Positions 8,168 to 15,904 of a stretch of DNA of 19,444 bases are shown in pieces. How positions within the stretch are numbered: position 1 is the stretch's first letter; each line of letters starts with the position of its first letter. The position numbers were made by a program, and so were the translations under genes. The DNA comes from Porticoccus sp. (GTDB taxonomy: Bacteria > Pseudomonadota > Gammaproteobacteria > Pseudomonadales > Porticoccaceae), in contig NYXF01000085.1 in NCBI GenBank assembly GCA_002685455.1, positions 1-19,444 on the forward strand, written 5' to 3'. Under the pieces are notes generated by a model. The model was not told the origin of the DNA. It was given only the letters and a program-made list of their open reading frames with translations, and ran no database searches.

Positions 8168-8182
8168 TGGTATAATTATTGC
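8168..8182 (+). promoter_or_regulatory. Sigma-54 (-24/-12) promoter of glnA overlaid by an extended -10 box
   Basis: TGG at 8168-8170 and TTGC at 8179-8182 put the invariant GG and GC exactly 12 bases apart, as sigma-54 requires. The predicted start point is near 8194, leaving a leader of about 60 bases before glnA. The same bases 8168-8176 read TGGTATAAT, a perfect TGn-TATAAT extended -10 for sigma-70. The 385-base gap from typA to glnA holds this promoter, the NtrC sites and the typA promoter; I see no gene in it. Confidence 0.85.
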
Positions 8183-8244
8183 ATCATATAGGTGTAGGTA
8201 TCAAAAATTGTTTTATCGTTAATTTTCTAAGTACAAATAAATTT

Positions 8245-8250
8245 GGAGGA
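8245..8250 (+). promoter_or_regulatory. Strong ribosome binding site of glnA
   Basis: GGAGGA ends four bases before the ATG at 8255. The in-frame TTG at 8243 overlaps this site and is therefore rejected as a start. Confidence 0.9.
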
Positions 8251-8254
8251 AGAA

Positions 8255-9658
8255 ATGTCAGAAGCAAAAAAATTAATTAAAGAAAGTGAAGCGCGTTGGG
8301 TTGACCTTCGTTTTACAGACACGAGGGGTAAAGAGCAACACGTCTCCTTTCCATCAAAAGATGTGGATGATGAGTTTCTCCAAGTTGGTAAAATGTTTGA
8401 TGGTTCTTCGATAGAAGGATGGAAGGGAATCAATGAATCCGATATGATCCTTATGCCCGATGATACTACAGCAGTCTTGGATCCATTCACCGATGAACCT
8501 ACAGTAATAATTCGTTGTGATATCATTGAGCCTTCAACCATGCAGTCATATGATCGAGATCCTCGCTCCGTAGCAAAGCGTGCTGAAGGATATTTAGCAT
8601 CGACTGGATTAGGTGATACAGCTTTCTTCGGACCGGAACCTGAATTTTTCGTCTTTGATGACGTTAAATGGGGTTCTTCTATAAACGGATGCTTCCACAA
8701 AGTAAATTCTGAAGAGGGGGTCTGGTCTTCAGGCTCAGAGTTTCCTGATGGAAACATGGGGCATCGCCCTGGCGTAAAAGGTGGCTATTTTCCGGTGCCT
8801 CCTGTTGACAGTTTGCATGATCTTCGAACTGCAATGTGTTCAGCTATGGAGGAAATGGGTCTCGATGTAGAGGTTCACCATCACGAGGTTGCTACTTCTG
8901 GACAATGCGAAATTGGAATTAAATTTAATACGCTAGTTAAAAAGGCTGATGAAGTTCAGATTCTAAAATATTGTGTTCACAACATAGCCCATGCTTACGG
9001 TAAAACTGCAACATTTATGCCTAAACCTCTTGTTGGTGACAATGGGTCCGGTATGCACTGTCACCAATCATTTTGGAAAAATGGAGAAAATGCTTTTGCT
9101 GGCAATGGGTATGCAGGGCTAAGTGAAACTGCACTCTTCTATATTGGTGGAATAATCAAGCATGCAAAAGCATTAAATGCATTTGCTAATGCGTCAACTA
9201 ATTCATACAAGCGCCTAATTCCAGGATTTGAAGCTCCAGTGATGCTGGCATATTCAGCTAGAAATCGTTCAGCTGCACTTCGTATACCATATGTTGCTTC
9301 ACCCAAAGGTAAGCGGGTAGAGGCTAGATTTGGAGACCCAACAGCTAATCCATATTTGATGTTTGCATCAATGTTAATGGCAGGTATTGATGGTGTTATC
9401 AACAAAATACATCCAGGTGAGGCAGCAGATAAAGATCTTTATGATTTATCACCTGAGGAGAGCTCGCTAATTCCTCAAGTAGCAGGAAGCCTTAGAGAGG
9501 CTCTTGAGGCTTTAGATGGAGATCGTGAGTTCTTAACAAAAGGCGGTGTATTTACAGACGAAATGATAGATGCATATATTGATCTTAAGATGCAAGACGT
9601 TCATCGTGTTGAGCATACCACTCATCCAGTTGAGTTTGATATGTACTACTCTGTTTAA
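8255..9658 (+). CDS. glnA: Glutamine synthetase, type I (GlnA)
   Basis: Forms glutamine from glutamate, ammonia and ATP as a cytoplasmic dodecamer; the main ammonia-assimilating step at low nitrogen. The product has 467 residues (E. coli 469). Visible landmarks are the beta-grasp domain with [18 protein letters not shown] (47-64), the metal-binding EPEFFVFD (128-135), the glutamate/ATP region [15 protein letters not shown] (207-221), [10 protein letters not shown] (263-272), and [25 protein letters not shown] (343-367). The adenylylation tyrosine is Tyr396 in [10 protein letters not shown], so control by GlnE is possible. Expression is probably driven by NtrC through the sigma-54 promoter upstream. 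A strong hairpin follows the gene before glnL. Confidence 0.98.
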   Translation: MSEAKKLIKESEARWVDLRFTDTRGKEQHVSFPSKDVDDEFLQVGKMFDGSSIEGWKGINESDMILMPDDTTAVLDPFTDEPTVIIRCDIIEPSTMQSYDRDPRSVAKRAEGYLASTGLGDTAFFGPEPEFFVFDDVKWGSSINGCFHKVNSEEGVWSSGSEFPDGNMGHRPGVKGGYFPVPPVDSLHDLRTAMCSAMEEMGLDVEVHHHEVATSGQCEIGIKFNTLVKKADEVQILKYCVHNIAHAYGKTATFMPKPLVGDNGSGMHCHQSFWKNGENAFAGNGYAGLSETALFYIGGIIKHAKALNAFANASTNSYKRLIPGFEAPVMLAYSARNRSAALRIPYVASPKGKRVEARFGDPTANPYLMFASMLMAGIDGVINKIHPGEAADKDLYDLSPEESSLIPQVAGSLREALEALDGDREFLTKGGVFTDEMIDAYIDLKMQDVHRVEHTTHPVEFDMYYSV

Positions 9659-9672
9659 GGATTATCAAATTA

Positions 9673-9709
9673 TTAGACTAGGTTGTGTACCACCTGCAAT
9701 CTGGTCTAA
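9673..9709 (+). other. RNA hairpin between glnA and glnL
   Basis: Bases 9673-9687 can pair with 9695-9709 as a continuous 15-pair stem with four G-U wobbles and a 7-base loop; the basal 13 pairs contain only two wobbles. No T-run follows directly, so it is not a standard terminator. It may protect the glnA message 3' end or limit read-through into glnLG. Confidence 0.65.
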
Positions 9710-9733
9710 CTTCCTCAATAGTTACCATTTTTT
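9702..9733 (+). terminator. Weak terminator-like hairpin with T6 tail after glnA
   Basis: TGGT (9702-9705) and AAC (9708-9710) can pair with GTT-ACCA (9721-9727), leaving a 2-base bulge and a 10-base loop. Six T's follow immediately (9728-9733). Its 5' arm is the 3' arm of the larger hairpin 9673-9709, so the two cannot form together. Seven pairs with a bulge make it weak. Confidence 0.35.
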
Positions 9734-9786
9734 ATAAGTAGCTTAATGTTGAGATCTCCTAGTCTAGTTAAATGATTGGTTGAATC

Positions 9787-10887
9787 ATGAAAATGGAAGA
9801 AATAAAGAATATAGTCTTAGATAATCTAAACGTCTCAGTTATATTGTTGGATGAGAAGCTGAAAATACTTTACGCGAATTCTGCGACTGAAAGTTTATTT
9901 GATACGAGTTCATTTCGTGTTGTGGGTAAATCGATATTAAATTTTTTAAAAGAGTACGATGAGGATCCGCAGAGCAGTCAAATTGACTTTTCTGCTATTG
10001 ATAAAGCAATGAACGACTATCGTCCATTTACTCAAAGAGAAGTATGTCTTCAGCTTCCTGATAAAGCTAACATTACTGTAGACTTTACTGTCTCTCCCAT
10101 AATTCATGGTTCTAAAAAAATGCTTTTATTAGAAATTCAGCAGGTGGAAAGACTAATACAGCTCAATAAAGAACAGGGATTTCTAGATACGCATAAGTCA
10201 GCCAGAAACTTAATTCGTGACCTTGCTCATGAAATAAAGAATCCTCTTGGAGGAATTAAAGGCGCAGCACAACTGCTTTCAGACGACCTTGGAAATCGAC
10301 AAGAATTACGTGAATTTACTAATATTATTTCCAAGGAAACTGACAGACTATCCAAGCTTGTAGATCAAATGCTTGGATCAAATACCTTACCGAAATTTAC
10401 CTTATTAAATATCCATGAAGTAATTGAACATGTGGTCTCACTAATTGAAAAAGAAACGATGGGTAGTATAAATATAAATAAAGTTTATGATCCAAGCATC
10501 CCAGAAATCAGCGGGGACAGAGGCAAACTCACTCAGGCTTTTTTGAACATAATGCTTAACTCCGTTCAAGCACTCTCTGATTACAAAACAGCAAATCCCA
10601 TGATAGAAGTTACGACAAGTATTGAGAGAAATCAAATAATCCGAGGGATTCACCACAGGATGAATTGCTGTATACAAATTGTCGATAATGGTCCGGGTGT
10701 TTCAGAAGAGATGCTCGATTGTATGTTTTTTCCATCGATTAGTGGAAAAGTAGGAGGAACTGGTCTCGGCCTATCAATTTCTCAGTCAGCGATAGATGTT
10801 CATCACGGTCTTATTAAATGTGAAAATAAGAGCGGCAAAACATTTTTTTATATCTACTTACCTTTGGAAAAAAAATATGAAGCATAA
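9787..10887 (+). CDS. glnL: Nitrogen sensor histidine kinase/phosphatase NtrB
   Basis: Soluble kinase that phosphorylates NtrC under nitrogen limitation and dephosphorylates it when PII (GlnB) signals plenty. The 366-residue order is an N-terminal PAS domain (about 5-115), a dimerisation helix with the phosphorylated His148 in DLAHEIKNPLGG, and an ATPase domain with N box (KLTQAFLNIMLNSVQAL, 247-263), G1 DNGPGV (300-305) and G2 GGTGLGLSI (323-331). No membrane segment is seen, as expected. The ATG at 9787 lacks a strong ribosome site; ATG 9793 is an alternative. The 128-base gap from glnA holds alternative hairpins. The stop overlaps the glnG start by 11 bases, implying coupled translation. 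Confidence 0.95.
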   Translation: MKMEEIKNIVLDNLNVSVILLDEKLKILYANSATESLFDTSSFRVVGKSILNFLKEYDEDPQSSQIDFSAIDKAMNDYRPFTQREVCLQLPDKANITVDFTVSPIIHGSKKMLLLEIQQVERLIQLNKEQGFLDTHKSARNLIRDLAHEIKNPLGGIKGAAQLLSDDLGNRQELREFTNIISKETDRLSKLVDQMLGSNTLPKFTLLNIHEVIEHVVSLIEKETMGSININKVYDPSIPEISGDRGKLTQAFLNIMLNSVQALSDYKTANPMIEVTTSIERNQIIRGIHHRMNCCIQIVDNGPGVSEEMLDCMFFPSISGKVGGTGLGLSISQSAIDVHHGLIKCENKSGKTFFYIYLPLEKKYEA

Positions 10888-12286
10888 TGTCTGGATCGTT
10901 GATGATGATAAATCTATTCGTTGGGTCGTAGAGAAAGCGCTTGCAAGAGAAAATATGGTAGCAAGTTGCTTTGCGACTGCAGAAGAACTTCTTGTTGAGC
11001 TCAGTAAAACAACTCCAGATACAGTGATAACTGATATAAAAATGCCTGGGATGAGCGGATTGGAGCTTTTAAAAAAAATTCACTCTACAAATCCAAATCT
11101 ACCTATAATAGTTACTACAGCCCATTCAGATTTGGATAGTGCTGTATCTGCCTATCAAGGTGGTGCATTTGAATATTTACCTAAACCATTCGATCTTGAA
11201 GATTTAATAGCAGTAACACAACGCGCAATAAGCTTCACAAAAGATCAAATAAAAGCCAGTACTTCAGAGGAAAGTATTTCTTGTAGTCATAATGAAATAA
11301 TCGGTGAAGCTCAATCTATGCAAGAGGTATTCCGTGCTATCGGTAGATTGTCAAACTCAAATATTACTGTCTTAATTAATGGTGAGTCGGGCACAGGCAA
11401 AGAACTTGTAGCTAAAGCATTGCATGATAATAGTCCTCGTAGAGAAAATAAATTTATCGCCCTAAATATGGCTGCCATTCCACACGACTTAATAGAATCG
11501 GAATTATTTGGGCATGAAAAAGGTGCCTTTAGTGGAGCAAGTCAGCGCAGAGAAGGTCGTTTCCAACAAGCAAATGGTGGGACACTTTTTCTGGATGAAA
11601 TAGGCGATATGCCTGCTGAGGCACAAACAAGACTGTTGCGTGTACTTGCCAATGGAGAATTTTATTTGGTAGGTGGTCATATACCAATAAAAGTTGATAC
11701 TCGGATTATTGCAGCCACTCATCAAAATCTTGAAGAACTTGTAATTAAAAATCTATTCAGGGAGGATCTATTTCATCGCTTAAATGTTATTCGAATACAG
11801 CTACCAAGTCTTACTGACCGAAGAGAAGATATCCCAAAATTATTAAGATATTTTTTAAATATAGCAGCAAAAGAATTAAAATGTGAAACAAAAATTCTTA
11901 CAAATGAAACTATAGAACATCTAAGTATTCGCCCATGGCCTGGAAATGTTAGAGAGTTAGAAAATGTATGTCGATGGATAACTGTAATGGCTCCAGGCAT
12001 GGAAGTTCATATTGAAGATTTACCCCCGGAGTTTTTAGAGTCATCAACAAGTGAAACTCAAACTCAAGGTTCATGGGAAGAACAGCTTAAGCAATGGGCT
12101 CAAGAGGAATTCTCTGTAGGTAATACTGAAATTGTAGCTAAAGCAACAGATATTTTTGAGAAAACTCTCATCGAAACAGCACTACTCAATACTGGCGGCA
12201 GAAAAAGCAAGGCTGCTGAATTATTAGGTCTAGGTAGAAATACTTTGACACGAAAACTTAAAGAATTGAAAATAAATATAAGCTAA
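10877..12286 (+). CDS. glnG: Nitrogen regulator NtrC (sigma-54 activator)
   Basis: Response regulator that, when phosphorylated by NtrB, oligomerises on enhancers and uses ATP to open sigma-54 promoters such as that of glnA. From the ATG at 10877 it has 469 residues, the same length as E. coli NtrC. The receiver domain (1-120) has Asp53 in VITDIKMPG and Lys103 in LPKPFD. The AAA+ domain (about 140-375) has Walker A GESGTGKE (169-176), the sigma-54 contact loop GAFSGA (216-221; the common form is GAFTGA), Walker [14 protein letters not shown] (234-246) and the arginine finger region [11 protein letters not shown]. The Fis-type helix-turn-helix is at about 441-462 ([24 protein letters not shown]). 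An open frame extends upstream to 10796 inside glnL but lacks family similarity, so I start at 10877. Confidence 0.97.
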   Translation: MKHNVWIVDDDKSIRWVVEKALARENMVASCFATAEELLVELSKTTPDTVITDIKMPGMSGLELLKKIHSTNPNLPIIVTTAHSDLDSAVSAYQGGAFEYLPKPFDLEDLIAVTQRAISFTKDQIKASTSEESISCSHNEIIGEAQSMQEVFRAIGRLSNSNITVLINGESGTGKELVAKALHDNSPRRENKFIALNMAAIPHDLIESELFGHEKGAFSGASQRREGRFQQANGGTLFLDEIGDMPAEAQTRLLRVLANGEFYLVGGHIPIKVDTRIIAATHQNLEELVIKNLFREDLFHRLNVIRIQLPSLTDRREDIPKLLRYFLNIAAKELKCETKILTNETIEHLSIRPWPGNVRELENVCRWITVMAPGMEVHIEDLPPEFLESSTSETQTQGSWEEQLKQWAQEEFSVGNTEIVAKATDIFEKTLIETALLNTGGRKSKAAELLGLGRNTLTRKLKELKINIS

Positions 12287-12306
12287 TTTTAAATATATAA
12301 AATAAT

Positions 12307-12717
12307 TTACTCTTTCACGACAGGAAGATTTTGATTTTGCCATTCCATCATCCCTCCACTTAATCTCAATGCACTAAATCCTTCCTGTTTAAGTTTTCGA
12401 CCAACAGAGCCAGAATGCTGGCTTTGTCTATCAGCAATTATTACTGCTTTTGATCGATACTGTTCTAAATCAGATATTCTCTGGGTTAATTTTGAATATG
12501 GAATGCTAATAGCTCCGGCTATGTGCCCTAAACTAAACTCCTTTGTCTCGCGAATATCTAAAAGTATTGCCTCATCCGAATTAATCATCCGGGTAACTAC
12601 ATGTGGTGATATACTTTTTCCACTTTTGGCGCGTTCATTTATAGCAAACAAATAAATTAAAGCTATAAAAATACTTACAAGAACCCATTGTTCGCTTATA
12701 AAATCAAAAAATTCCAA
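12307..12717 (-). CDS. yibN: Membrane-anchored rhodanese-like protein, YibN type, without cysteine
   Basis: 136 residues: one membrane segment (about 9-27, WVLVSIFIALIYLFAI) followed by a cytoplasmic rhodanese fold (about 38-136) with ILLDIRETKEFSLGHIAGAISIPYSKL and the closing LSGGMMEWQNQNLPVV. The loop that holds the catalytic cysteine in active sulfurtransferases reads IIADRQSQHSG here (about 93-103), and the whole protein contains no cysteine, so persulfide transfer is not possible by the usual route. A role as scaffold or binding module is inferred. The start is TTG at 12717, supported by GGAG nine bases upstream; there is no other methionine start nearby. In E. coli yibN is followed by grxC and secB. 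Here its 3' end faces glnG, so those genes are not in place. Confidence 0.8.
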   Translation of the reverse strand: MEFFDFISEQWVLVSIFIALIYLFAINERAKSGKSISPHVVTRMINSDEAILLDIRETKEFSLGHIAGAISIPYSKLTQRISDLEQYRSKAVIIADRQSQHSGSVGRKLKQEGFSALRLSGGMMEWQNQNLPVVKE

Positions 12718-12762
12718 AGTAACTAGCTCCGTGTGTTGTTTTTAAGGATCAAATAATTGTAA

Positions 12763-12768
12763 ATTATA
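12763..12768 (-). promoter_or_regulatory. Possible -10 box for yibN
   Basis: The minus strand reads TATAAT here, about 45 bases before the TTG start, with GGAG in the leader. No convincing -35 is present. In the 156-base divergent gap I see no confident promoter for gpmI. Confidence 0.35.
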
Positions 12769-12873
12769 CACAGCGAAACCACCAACAGGAAACCATCATT
12801 GGCGCTAATCGCACTTTGTCGGTAATATTCTTCATATGAGTATACGAAAATACAAATTGAGTCAAAAAAACTT

Positions 12874-14421
12874 ATGAGTAAATCAAAAAAACCATTATTA
12901 CTTTTAATACTTGACGGATATGGGTATAGCGAAAAAAAGCTTCATAATGCCTCGTATAGTGCTAAAACTCCTATAATAGACAATTTATGGATTGAATCTC
13001 CCCATAGCCTAATTGGTACATCTGGTCCTGCTGTTGGGCTTCCCGAAGGTCAAATGGGAAATAGTGAGGTAGGTCATGTTACATTAGGTTCTGGTAGAGT
13101 CATACATCAAAATCTTTCAGAAATAAATAATTCTATAAAAAATGGAGATTTTTTTTTAAAGCCCGAATATATAAATGCTATAGATGAGGCAATAGCTAAA
13201 AATAAGGCGGTCCATATTTTTGGTCTGCTTTCCCCGGGAGGGGTTCACAGCCATGAAGATCATATAAATAATGCAATTAAGTTAGCGGTCATGAGGGGCG
13301 CTAAAAAGGTCTACTTACACGCTTTTTTAGATGGAAGGGATACACCTCCCAGGAGCGCTGAGAAATCAATTAAAATAACAGAGGCTATACTTTTAGATCT
13401 TGGAGTTGGTGAAATTGCTAGTATATCTGGACGATTCTATGCGATGGATAGGGACAGAAGATGGGAGCGCACTAAAGAAGTATACGATATGCTGACTAAT
13501 GAAACGCCCAACTATGTTGCTGATAGTGCACTTAAGGCATTAAGTAATAGCTATAAATATACGGATAGTGATGAATTTGTTTTACCTACCAAAATCTCTT
13601 TGAAGGGTAAACATTCCGCTATTATCGACGATGGAGATGTAGTTATTTTTATGAATTTTAGACCAGATCGAGCTCGTCAAATAACTAACGCATTTCTTGA
13701 TGAGGACTTCAAAGGCTTTACAAGAAAAAAATGGCCTAAATTGGGTGATTTTGTAACAACCACCCAATATTCTTCAGAGATACCAGCACCCATTGCATTT
13801 CCACCGAAGAAAATTTATAACTCGTTAGGAGAATACTTAAGTAATCAGGGTAAAACCCAATTGAGGATCGCAGAAACCGAAAAATATGCACATGTAACTT
13901 TTTTCTTCAGTGGCGGGCAAGAGGGCCTTTTTGAGGGAGAATCAAGAACACTTATCCCATCTCCAAAAGTTGCAACATATGATCTAATGCCAGAAATGAG
14001 TGCATATGAGCTCACAGAAAAGCTTATTGATGCAATTAATAGTAAAAAATTTGATGCTATTATTTGCAACTATGCCAATTGTGATCAAGTTGGTCATAGC
14101 GGTGTATTTGATGCGGCGATAAAAGCTGTAGAAGTCGTTGATAAGTGTATTGGTAAAATATTAAAGGCAATCAATAATACTGGTGGTCAATGTTTGATCA
14201 CTGCAGATCATGGCAATGTAGAGCTAATGTTTGATGAAGAAACTAGGCAACCCCACACGCAACATACCACCCTTCCAGTCCCACTTATATATATAGGGGA
14301 AAAGCAGATATCTTTAGCAGATGAGGGGTCATTATCTGACATTGCTCCAACAATATTAGCTCTGATGGACTTACCGCAGCCAGAAGAAATGACAGGAAAG
14401 TCCCTAATAAAAAATCACTAG
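12874..14421 (+). CDS. gpmI: Cofactor-independent phosphoglycerate mutase
   Basis: Interconverts 3- and 2-phosphoglycerate in glycolysis and gluconeogenesis using two Mn2+ ions and a phosphoserine, with no need for 2,3-bisphosphoglycerate. The 515-residue protein (E. coli 514) opens with the metal site LLLILDGYGY, has the phosphorylated Ser64 in GQMGNSEVGH, and then HIFGLLSPGGVHSHEDH, HAFLDGRDTPPRSA, DRDRRWERT, IFMNFRPDRARQI, KYAHVTFFFSGGQE, ANCDQVGHSG and ITADHGNVE, all in family order. Two positions in the FFFSGGQE block differ from the more usual FFFNGGVE. The ATG at 12874 gives the expected N-terminus, but its ribosome site is weak. EnvC follows after 30 bases, as in many gammaproteobacteria. 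Confidence 0.97.
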   Translation: MSKSKKPLLLLILDGYGYSEKKLHNASYSAKTPIIDNLWIESPHSLIGTSGPAVGLPEGQMGNSEVGHVTLGSGRVIHQNLSEINNSIKNGDFFLKPEYINAIDEAIAKNKAVHIFGLLSPGGVHSHEDHINNAIKLAVMRGAKKVYLHAFLDGRDTPPRSAEKSIKITEAILLDLGVGEIASISGRFYAMDRDRRWERTKEVYDMLTNETPNYVADSALKALSNSYKYTDSDEFVLPTKISLKGKHSAIIDDGDVVIFMNFRPDRARQITNAFLDEDFKGFTRKKWPKLGDFVTTTQYSSEIPAPIAFPPKKIYNSLGEYLSNQGKTQLRIAETEKYAHVTFFFSGGQEGLFEGESRTLIPSPKVATYDLMPEMSAYELTEKLIDAINSKKFDAIICNYANCDQVGHSGVFDAAIKAVEVVDKCIGKILKAINNTGGQCLITADHGNVELMFDEETRQPHTQHTTLPVPLIYIGEKQISLADEGSLSDIAPTILALMDLPQPEEMTGKSLIKNH

Positions 14422-14451
14422 GTATGATTTTTTAAAAAAACGGTGGTGTAT

Positions 14452-15591
14452 ATGATGCGATATTTTGTATCACTGGTATTCATTATGTCCATTTTCAACA
14501 ATCTAGTCTTGGCTGAAAATAAAAATGATGTATATAAACTTGATAAACTGAATAATCAGATTATTAACCTCAAAAAATCTTTAGTAGGCGACGGTGATAG
14601 CCAAGAGTCACTTAACAATCAGTTAAGAAAAACTGAGTTGGCCCTGGGTAAAATAAGCGCTAGGGTTGGTGTTTTAGAGAAAAAAATAAAAATTTTAAAT
14701 CAAAAAGTTAGCAACTTAAACAAGCAAAAAAAAATTTTAATAGCATATCTTGATGAACATAAATCTTTAGTAAAAAACCATATCGGATCTATTTATACTC
14801 AAGGCGATGATGAGCCTATAAAACTTATTTTAAACCAACAAGATCCAAAAAAAATCAACCGAATATTCGAATATTATACTTATTTTATAAATGCTAGAAA
14901 TAAAAAAATAAACAGCTTCACGTCTAAAATCAAAGAGCTCGATGTCATACAAGAGGATATTTCAAATAAAAAAAGTAACTTGGTAAATGATCAGAATGAA
15001 TTAAAAAATAAAAAAATTAATTTTTTATCGCTGCAAAATAAAAGAGGACTGACCGTAAAAAAACTAAACAAAAAAATTAATTCTTCTCAGATGAAGTTAG
15101 CTTTGTATGCAAAACAAAAAGCTAATCTAGAATTACTACTGATGAAAAGCAAAAAGGAGCTACAAAATTTCGAAGGTTATTTTTCAAAAAACAACTTTTC
15201 AGAAAACAAAGGTAAGTTACCCTGGCCTGTAAATGGTAATCTCATTAACCAGTATAGTTTAAAATCTAATTCTTCCCTGCATTCTAGGGGATGGCTTTTT
15301 AACGCAATGGTCGGTTCTGCCGTAAAGGTTGTTCATGATGGTAAAATCGTATTCGCTGACTATCTAAAGGGTCATGGTCTCCTGATTATTGTTAATCATG
15401 GTAATGGTTATATGACCCTCTATGCTCATAACCAGTTTCTTTTAAAAAAAATGGGTGATTGGGTTCTGAGAGGTGAGAATATAGCTAGTGTAGGAAATAC
15501 GGGTGGCCTTGATAAACATGCTCTTTATTTTGAAATTAGACAAAACGGTAAACCTGCAAACCCAAAAAATTGGCTGCTGGGTAAAAATTAA
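14452..15591 (+). CDS. envC: Murein hydrolase activator EnvC
   Basis: Periplasmic divisome factor that, under FtsEX control, activates the amidases AmiA and AmiB to split septal peptidoglycan. From the ATG at 14452 (GGTGG five bases upstream) it has 379 residues: a signal peptide with likely cleavage LVLA/EN after residue 21, two lysine-rich coiled-coil stretches (about 22-115 and 140-230), and a C-terminal LytM/M23 domain (about 257-379). The zinc site is degenerate. The usual H-x(3)-D is replaced by HSRGWLF and the H-x-H strand by KHALYFEIR, the EnvC pattern, so it should activate rather than cut. An upstream in-frame GTG at 14443 is less likely. CtpA normally follows; here only a remnant remains. 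Confidence 0.92.
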   Translation: MMRYFVSLVFIMSIFNNLVLAENKNDVYKLDKLNNQIINLKKSLVGDGDSQESLNNQLRKTELALGKISARVGVLEKKIKILNQKVSNLNKQKKILIAYLDEHKSLVKNHIGSIYTQGDDEPIKLILNQQDPKKINRIFEYYTYFINARNKKINSFTSKIKELDVIQEDISNKKSNLVNDQNELKNKKINFLSLQNKRGLTVKKLNKKINSSQMKLALYAKQKANLELLLMKSKKELQNFEGYFSKNNFSENKGKLPWPVNGNLINQYSLKSNSSLHSRGWLFNAMVGSAVKVVHDGKIVFADYLKGHGLLIIVNHGNGYMTLYAHNQFLLKKMGDWVLRGENIASVGNTGGLDKHALYFEIRQNGKPANPKNWLLGKN

Positions 15592-15635
15592 GTACACCTT
15601 TACATGACACTATTATATTAAATTAGGATTTAATA

Positions 15636-15904
15636 ATGCTTACACGTGCATATATCAATTTTTCTTTCATCTTATTTCTTTTATCCAGTATTTCTTCACA
15701 TAACTCATATGCGAATGAAAATAACGAGAAAAAACTACTCTCTCTTGAGGAGTTGCGATACTTCACACAAGCATTTTAAAGAATAAAAAAGTAAACGATG
15801 AAGAGCCACTCGAAATGCCGATAGAAGGTATGCTAAATACACTAGATCCTCATTCAGCATATTGAAATAAAGAACTTGAAGGTTCCCAAAGTATTAGAGC
15901 CTAA
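15636..15904 (+). pseudogene. ctpA: Decayed 5' remnant of carboxy-terminal protease ctpA
   Basis: CtpA/Prc proteases trim periplasmic proteins, including cell-wall enzymes, and commonly follow envC. Here an ATG with AGGA seven bases upstream opens a 47-codon frame (15636-15779): a signal peptide ending NSYA at residue 26, then SLEELRYFTQAF, which matches the start of mature CtpA, then TAA. Family-like sequence resumes in a different frame (15797 on) as EEPLEMPIEGMLNTLDPHSAY, the conserved GML-LDPHSAY block, followed by TGA at 15863 and NKELEGSQ. Similarity stops at 15904, inside the 3' end of hisF. So there are two stop codons, a frameshift, and loss of the PDZ and catalytic Ser/Lys domains. 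The whole 302-base gap between envC and hisF is otherwise empty. Confidence 0.85.

Noticed and set aside
8227..8757. Long open frame (176 codons) antisense to the start of glnA
   Set aside because: It mirrors glnA codons, has no family similarity that I recognise, and runs across the glnA ribosome site; a by-product of the strongly coding sense strand.
10796..10876. 27-codon upstream extension of glnG inside glnL
   Set aside because: NtrC proteins begin at the equivalent of [11 protein letters not shown], and start at 10877 gives the same length as E. coli NtrC.
12287..12302. TTTTA-N6-TAAAA repeat between convergent glnG and yibN
   Set aside because: Five A-T pairs would hardly hold an RNA hairpin; could be chance in this composition.
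15216..15591. EnvC LytM domain considered as an active M23 endopeptidase
   Set aside because: The H-x(3)-D and H-x-H zinc motifs are missing in the EnvC-specific way, so an activator is the better call.
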